DNA of 8,482 nucleotides from Synechococcales cyanobacterium 340R_concoct_173_sub (GTDB lineage: Bacteria > Cyanobacteriota > Cyanobacteriia > Leptolyngbyales > Leptolyngbyaceae), in assembly GCA_025354065.1 (NCBI GenBank), contig JANXNM010000216.1:1-8482 (forward strand). The letters are read 5' to 3'. Made by a program: the position numbers and the translations under genes. The notes under the pieces were generated by a model that saw only the letters and a list, made by a program, of their open reading frames with translations, searched no databases and had not been told where the DNA came from. Each line of letters begins with the position of its first letter. Within the stretch, counting starts at the first letter, position 1. Below, piece by piece: positions 5,781 through 8,482 of the stretch.

Positions 5781-6054
5781 GTCCTTTGCTCCTCATGCGC
5801 TACATGTGAAGGTAGCGATACAAATGTTATATGTTGCATTATCTTAATCGTTTTTGAGGCCCGATCGTCTTGAAGCAACGAAAAAACTCATATGCGATCG
5901 GGACAAAATCCATCAACCTGCTGAAATCAATGGCTTTAGCTCTAGCGCAGAAGGTCTAGAATTTGTTACAATTTGTATAGCCAAGAAATAAACGATCGAG
6001 CGTTCAACCTTCTTAATCGCAAACTCCACCCCATTACGTTAAGACGTTAATCCC
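5781..6054. promoter_or_regulatory. Divergent petG/cytM intergenic region
   Basis: These 274 bp must hold promoters for both genes. On the petG side there is a 6-bp inverted repeat, CGCTAC (5798-5803) and GTAGCG (5812-5817), in the leader next to the ribosome site. On the cytM side, TACAA-T-TTGTA (5967-5977) forms a short palindrome about 80 bp before the cytM start. AT-rich stretches at about 5821-5850 and 5961-5992 could hold -10 elements, but no convincing -35/-10 pair was found. No further small gene was found on either strand. Confidence 0.45.
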
Positions 6055-6435
6055 TTGAACGACACTCTTCCCTTACTCCCACGTATTTTGCCCAAGATCG
6101 TCTCACTGACGGTCGTGATGATGCTTTTGGGGACGATCGCACTTTCACTTATGGGTAGGTATGCATTTCAGCCAGTTGATCCCTATGTGGAGAAAGTCTT
6201 TGCTTTAGCTGGCAACACTACGCAAGGTCATGCCATTTTTCAGATGAACTGTGCCACTTGTCATGGGGTGTTTGCAGATGGTCGGGTTGGCCCAAGTCTG
6301 AAAGCGGTTAGCCATCGCAAATCTCAAGCTGCTCTGATTGAGCAAGTCATAAGTGGAAAGACCCCGCCTATGCCACAGTTCCAGCCCAATCCTCAAGAGA
6401 TGGCAGATTTGTTGAGTTACTTACAAAGTCTCTAG
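6055..6435 (+). CDS. cytM: Membrane-anchored c-type cytochrome CytM
   Basis: The C-terminal part reads as cytochrome cM: QPVDPYVEKVFALAG, then the haem-binding CATCH (Cys66, Cys69, His70), GPSLKAVSHRKS, the axial-ligand region KTPPMPQF with Met106, and the ending MADLLSYLQSL. CytM is a low-potential c-type cytochrome of cyanobacteria, reported to be induced by cold and high light and to affect photosynthesis and respiration under mixotrophic growth; its exact partners are debated. An N-terminal hydrophobic helix (about 14-36) gives a membrane anchor with the haem domain outside the cytoplasm. The start is uncertain: only TTG at 6055, a second TTG at 6088 and GTG/ATG at 6115-6121 are in frame after a stop at 6040. 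The late ATGs would cut into the membrane helix, so 6055 is kept. Confidence 0.9.
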   Translation: MNDTLPLLPRILPKIVSLTVVMMLLGTIALSLMGRYAFQPVDPYVEKVFALAGNTTQGHAIFQMNCATCHGVFADGRVGPSLKAVSHRKSQAALIEQVISGKTPPMPQFQPNPQEMADLLSYLQSL

Positions 6436-6481
6436 AAAAGTCAAAGCCTTTAGGAAAGTCTTTAGTAATCAGCCCGTAGAA

Positions 6482-6529
6482 TGCGATTATAAATATGGTC
6501 GTTCGCGACGATCGCAGCCTGATTTTTTT
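6482..6529 (+). promoter_or_regulatory. Hairpin plus T-run between cytM and the HEAT gene; possible -10 inside
   Basis: TGCGAT (6482-6487) pairs with ATCGCA (6511-6516), enclosing GTCG-TTCG-CGAC (6498-6509), a stem with a UUCG tetraloop. Seven T follow (6523-6529) after a 6-nt gap. This could terminate cytM transcripts. Alternatively TATAAA (6488-6493) could be the -10 of the HEAT gene, which would put the tetraloop stem in its 5' leader. No matching -35 was found. Confidence 0.4.
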
Positions 6530-6543
6530 ACTTTTAATAGTCT

Positions 6544-7305
6544 ATGTATAGCAAGGATGATTTAAGCGTTCTGGACTTCGAGATAGAGTTGGATGATCCG
6601 CTCGATCGAATTGCCCCGCTAGAGACCGAGATTACAGCGTCAACACCAGACCCAGAGGAGATGTTGGCGCTTCTTTCGTCACCACGAGCGCAAGATCGCA
6701 TGACGGGTGCCCGTGCCTTTTGTGAGATTGAAGATTCCCGTGCGATTCCCCATTTGATTCGGCTGTTGAATGATGAATGCGCCTTGGTGAGGGTGAGTGT
6801 GGTCTATGCTCTCGGTCGCAACACTAGTCCTGATGCGTTGAATCCTCTACTGTTGCGCTATAACGAAGATTGGAACGGCTATGTTCGCAAGGGGATTGTC
6901 TGGGCTTTGGGGAATCATCGCGATCGGCGTGTGATTCCGACGCTTGTTGATGCGATGCGTAAGGATATTTCGGCGGTGCGGTTGTGGGCGGCGAGTGCGT
7001 TGGCTCAGTTGGCGACCTTGGGGTATGAGGCGACGATCGTGGCGATTCCACCGTTGATTGAGGGATTGCGCCGGGATGGGGTGGCAGCGGTGCGGAGTAA
7101 TTGTGCTTGGGCGGTGGGCGAGTTGTGTCGTGAATTGCCATCAAATGTGATTTATGCGACGGCGGTAGATGCGTTGATTGAGGCGTTTGCGGAAGATGAG
7201 GATTTGAGTGTGCGGGAAGATGCGAAGACGGCCATGCTGAAGCTGGGAGACACGCGAGGGTTACAGGTTATTGAGGAATTGGAGTTGGAAGGTTGGGGAC
7301 TGTAG
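6544..7305 (+). CDS. HEAT-repeat protein, PBS-lyase/IaiH-like
   Basis: This 253-residue protein is built from HEAT-like (PBS lyase type) helical repeats. An acidic N-terminal 38 residues is followed by about six repeats: 38-64, 67-93 (IPHLIRLLND, VRVSVVYALG), 97-124 (VRKGIVWALG), 128-157 (VIPTLVDAMRKD, VRLWAASALAQL), 167-196 (VRSNCAWAVGEL) and 205-235 (VREDAKTAMLKLGD). Such proteins in cyanobacteria act as phycobilin lyase subunits, chaperones or scaffolds. Length and general layout resemble the IaiH-type protein that partners an IscA-like iron-sulfur protein in Synechocystis, but I recall that only loosely, and no IscA or phycobilisome gene is next to it. It is cytosolic, with no signal peptide. 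The ATG at 6544 has no clear Shine-Dalgarno site. The DUF4087 gene follows after 39 bp on the same strand. Confidence 0.85.
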   Translation: MYSKDDLSVLDFEIELDDPLDRIAPLETEITASTPDPEEMLALLSSPRAQDRMTGARAFCEIEDSRAIPHLIRLLNDECALVRVSVVYALGRNTSPDALNPLLLRYNEDWNGYVRKGIVWALGNHRDRRVIPTLVDAMRKDISAVRLWAASALAQLATLGYEATIVAIPPLIEGLRRDGVAAVRSNCAWAVGELCRELPSNVIYATAVDALIEAFAEDEDLSVREDAKTAMLKLGDTRGLQVIEELELEGWGL

Positions 7306-7344
7306 ACTGGCGATAGGTTTACTGAATTTCGGGAGAGTAGGATA

Positions 7345-7704
7345 ATGCTTAGGAACGCTTTGTTGACTGTTTCGTTGGTGATGATTGCAGCATTGCCCAG
7401 TGTGGGGGCTGTGGAGAAGCGCTGTGGCTGGTTGGATAATCCCACTCCGGCGAATTGGTGGCTGACTGATGCGGATGGTCGGTGGATTATTGGGATTCAA
7501 GGCAGTTATCAGGCTCAAGGGATTGATAAGATTCCTGACTTTAAGCCGAGCCAATATGTCAAAACCAATGGTTATCATGGCTACACTTGTGCCTGTATGA
7601 ATGTGACCACTAATAGTAATCTCAGCCAGATTCGTCGAATTTATAGTGTCAAGCCGTTGAAGTTAAGCCAATGTCGTCAAGATCCAAATTTACCCGTTCG
7701 GTAG
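7345..7704 (+). CDS. Secreted DUF4087 family protein
   Basis: This 119-residue protein has a clear signal peptide: hydrophobic 5-19, with probable cleavage near SVGA-VE (after residue 22). The mature part carries the DUF4087 pattern: RCGWLDNPTPANWWLTDADG (26-45), the W-x-I-G-x-Q strand and the YTCACM block. It has four Cys (27, 82, 84, 110), enough for two disulfides in the periplasm. The function of the family is not established. ggag (7332-7335) and agga (7339-7342) before the ATG can serve as the ribosome site. It lies 39 bp after the HEAT gene on the same strand and may share its transcript, but the proteins act in different compartments, so a functional link is not implied. It converges on clpB. 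Confidence 0.82.
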   Translation: MLRNALLTVSLVMIAALPSVGAVEKRCGWLDNPTPANWWLTDADGRWIIGIQGSYQAQGIDKIPDFKPSQYVKTNGYHGYTCACMNVTTNSNLSQIRRIYSVKPLKLSQCRQDPNLPVR

Positions 7705-7749
7705 AGTGATTTGAAATTAGGCGATTCCTCACAACGAATACACCGAAAG

Positions 7750-7818
7750 CCCTCCAGCGACCAATTCTGAGGGAGTAAGAGATTCCGAAGCCCCCAAGAT
7801 TGGCGGTTGGGAGGCTTC
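7750..7818. terminator. Two hairpins between converging DUF4087 and clpB genes
   Basis: CCCTC (7750-7754) can pair with GAGGG (7769-7773). A longer stem follows: GAAGCCCCCAA (7787-7797) with TTGGGAGGCTTC (7807-7818), 11 pairs with one bulged base and a 9-nt loop. Neither strand shows a proper T-run after the stems, so termination is plausible by position but not typical in sequence. The second stem ends 13 bp before the clpB stop codon. Confidence 0.4.
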
Positions 7819-7831
7819 TAGCCACATCAAT

Positions 7832-8482
7832 TTAAGGGGAAAGCATAGGAAGCCGATCGCCCTCAGCCATAAGTGCAACAGGTGACCTAATCTCAAATTC
7901 TAGCCGTTCTGTGTCGCCTACTTTGACCACAATAGTATCGCCCTCTTTGCATTCACCTTTAAGGATCTGTTTTGCAATTAATGTATCGAGTTCACGTTGA
8001 ATAACCCGTTTGAGTGGACGTGCGCCGTAGACTGGATCGTAGCCCGTTTCTGCAATGAAATCGATCGCAGATTCTTCCATTTTTAAGGTCAATGATTTTG
8101 CTTTCAATCGTTGGCTTAAAGACTTCAGGCGAAGTTCGACAATGCCGCGAATTTCGGTTTGGCTAAGGGCATGGAAAATAATGGTTTCGTCAATCCGATT
8201 GAGAAACTCTGGACGGAAACTCGATCGTAAGGTTTCGAGGACTCTCGATCGCATTTCTTCGTATTTACTTTCATCACCCACGACATCCAAAATGTATTGC
8301 GACCCAAGATTGCTGGTCATAATAATGACGGTGTTCTTAAAGTCCACAGTGCGACCTTGGGAATCCGTCACCCGTCCATCATCTAGAATTTGCAGCATGA
8401 CATTGAACACATCAGGATGAGCCTTCTCAATTTCATCAAACAAAATCACCGCATAGGGCCGCCGCCGAATCGCTTCGGTAAG
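7832..8482 (-). CDS. clpB: Chaperone ClpB, C-terminal part (cut by window edge)
   Basis: The last 216 residues of a ClpB/Hsp104-type AAA+ disaggregase are visible; the frame runs out of the window at 8482. It starts inside the second ATPase domain just before Walker B (VILFDEIEKAHPDVFNV), followed by DDGRVTDSQGRTVDFKNT, the sensor-1 region IIMTSNLGSQ, the arginine-finger motif FRPEFLNRID and sensor 2 in GYDPVYGARPLKR, then the small C-terminal domain. ClpB is a cytosolic hexamer that pulls polypeptides out of aggregates together with DnaK. The QYILDVVGDESKYEEMR stretch after sensor 1 is closer to cyanobacterial ClpB than to ClpC. The GTG at 8449 is internal, not a start. The tail continues about 20 residues past the usual core end (PVALMAEGDRLPMLSP), a small extension. 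Confidence 0.95.
   Translation of the reverse strand, partial: LTEAIRRRPYAVILFDEIEKAHPDVFNVMLQILDDGRVTDSQGRTVDFKNTVIIMTSNLGSQYILDVVGDESKYEEMRSRVLETLRSSFRPEFLNRIDETIIFHALSQTEIRGIVELRLKSLSQRLKAKSLTLKMEESAIDFIAETGYDPVYGARPLKRVIQRELDTLIAKQILKGECKEGDTIVVKVGDTERLEFEIRSPVALMAEGDRLPMLSP

Noticed and set aside
5891..5955. Tiny plus-strand frames in the petG/cytM gap (possible psb/pet small subunits)
   Set aside because: They run only 9-10 codons before a stop and have no hydrophobic helix.
5960..5980. NtcA-type site (GTA-N8-TAC) upstream of cytM
   Set aside because: The TACAA-T-TTGTA palindrome does not have the GTA-N8-TAC spacing.
6824..7144. Open frame of 106 codons on the minus strand inside the HEAT gene
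   Set aside because: It is Pro/Ser/His-rich, with no recognisable domain, and lies wholly opposite a well-supported gene.
8055..8420. Plus-strand frame of 121 codons opposite clpB
   Set aside because: It is antisense to conserved AAA+ motifs of ClpB, with low-quality composition.

Overview
The window is a stretch of cyanobacterial chromosome. Six perfect copies of the HIP1 octamer GCGATCGC and many CGATCG cores are visible. The gene content agrees: petG and cytM (photosynthetic/respiratory electron transport), a Get3d-type ATPase, a DUF2358 protein and a ClpB with cyanobacterial-looking sequence. The genus cannot be fixed from the sequence alone.

Region 1 (2-2975, + strand) holds four tightly spaced genes whose products appear to be membrane-anchored or exported. 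They are the 3' part of a Ser/Pro/Gln-rich protein with a hydrophobic C-terminus, a small membrane-anchored protein, a lipoprotein overlapping it by 8 bp, and an exported protein with a conserved, possibly lysozyme-like C-terminal domain. None has a certain function. Together they look like one envelope-directed operon, and a cell-wall or secretion/conjugation accessory role is a guess. Short tandem duplications sit in two of the junctions, and a weak hairpin plus T6 follows the last gene.

Region 2 (3088-5580, + strand) has a DUF2358 (NTF2-like) gene, a near-duplicate of its last 33 bp just downstream, a Uma2-family nuclease-fold protein with a heptad-repeat tail, and a Get3d-type ATPase carrying a C-terminal alpha-crystallin-like domain. 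A 24-bp perfect palindrome with A/T-rich flanks closes this block and can serve both converging genes.

Region 3 (5667-6435) has petG on the minus strand (37 aa, too short for routine ORF calling) diverging from cytM on the plus strand. The two share a 274-bp intergenic region, so a cytochrome b6f subunit and a stress-related c-type cytochrome could be controlled together.

Region 4 (6544-8482) has a HEAT-repeat protein and a small secreted DUF4087 protein on the plus strand. They converge on the 3' end of clpB (minus strand, cut by the window edge), with hairpins in the gap. No RNA genes, CRISPR arrays, insertion sequences or integrases were seen.
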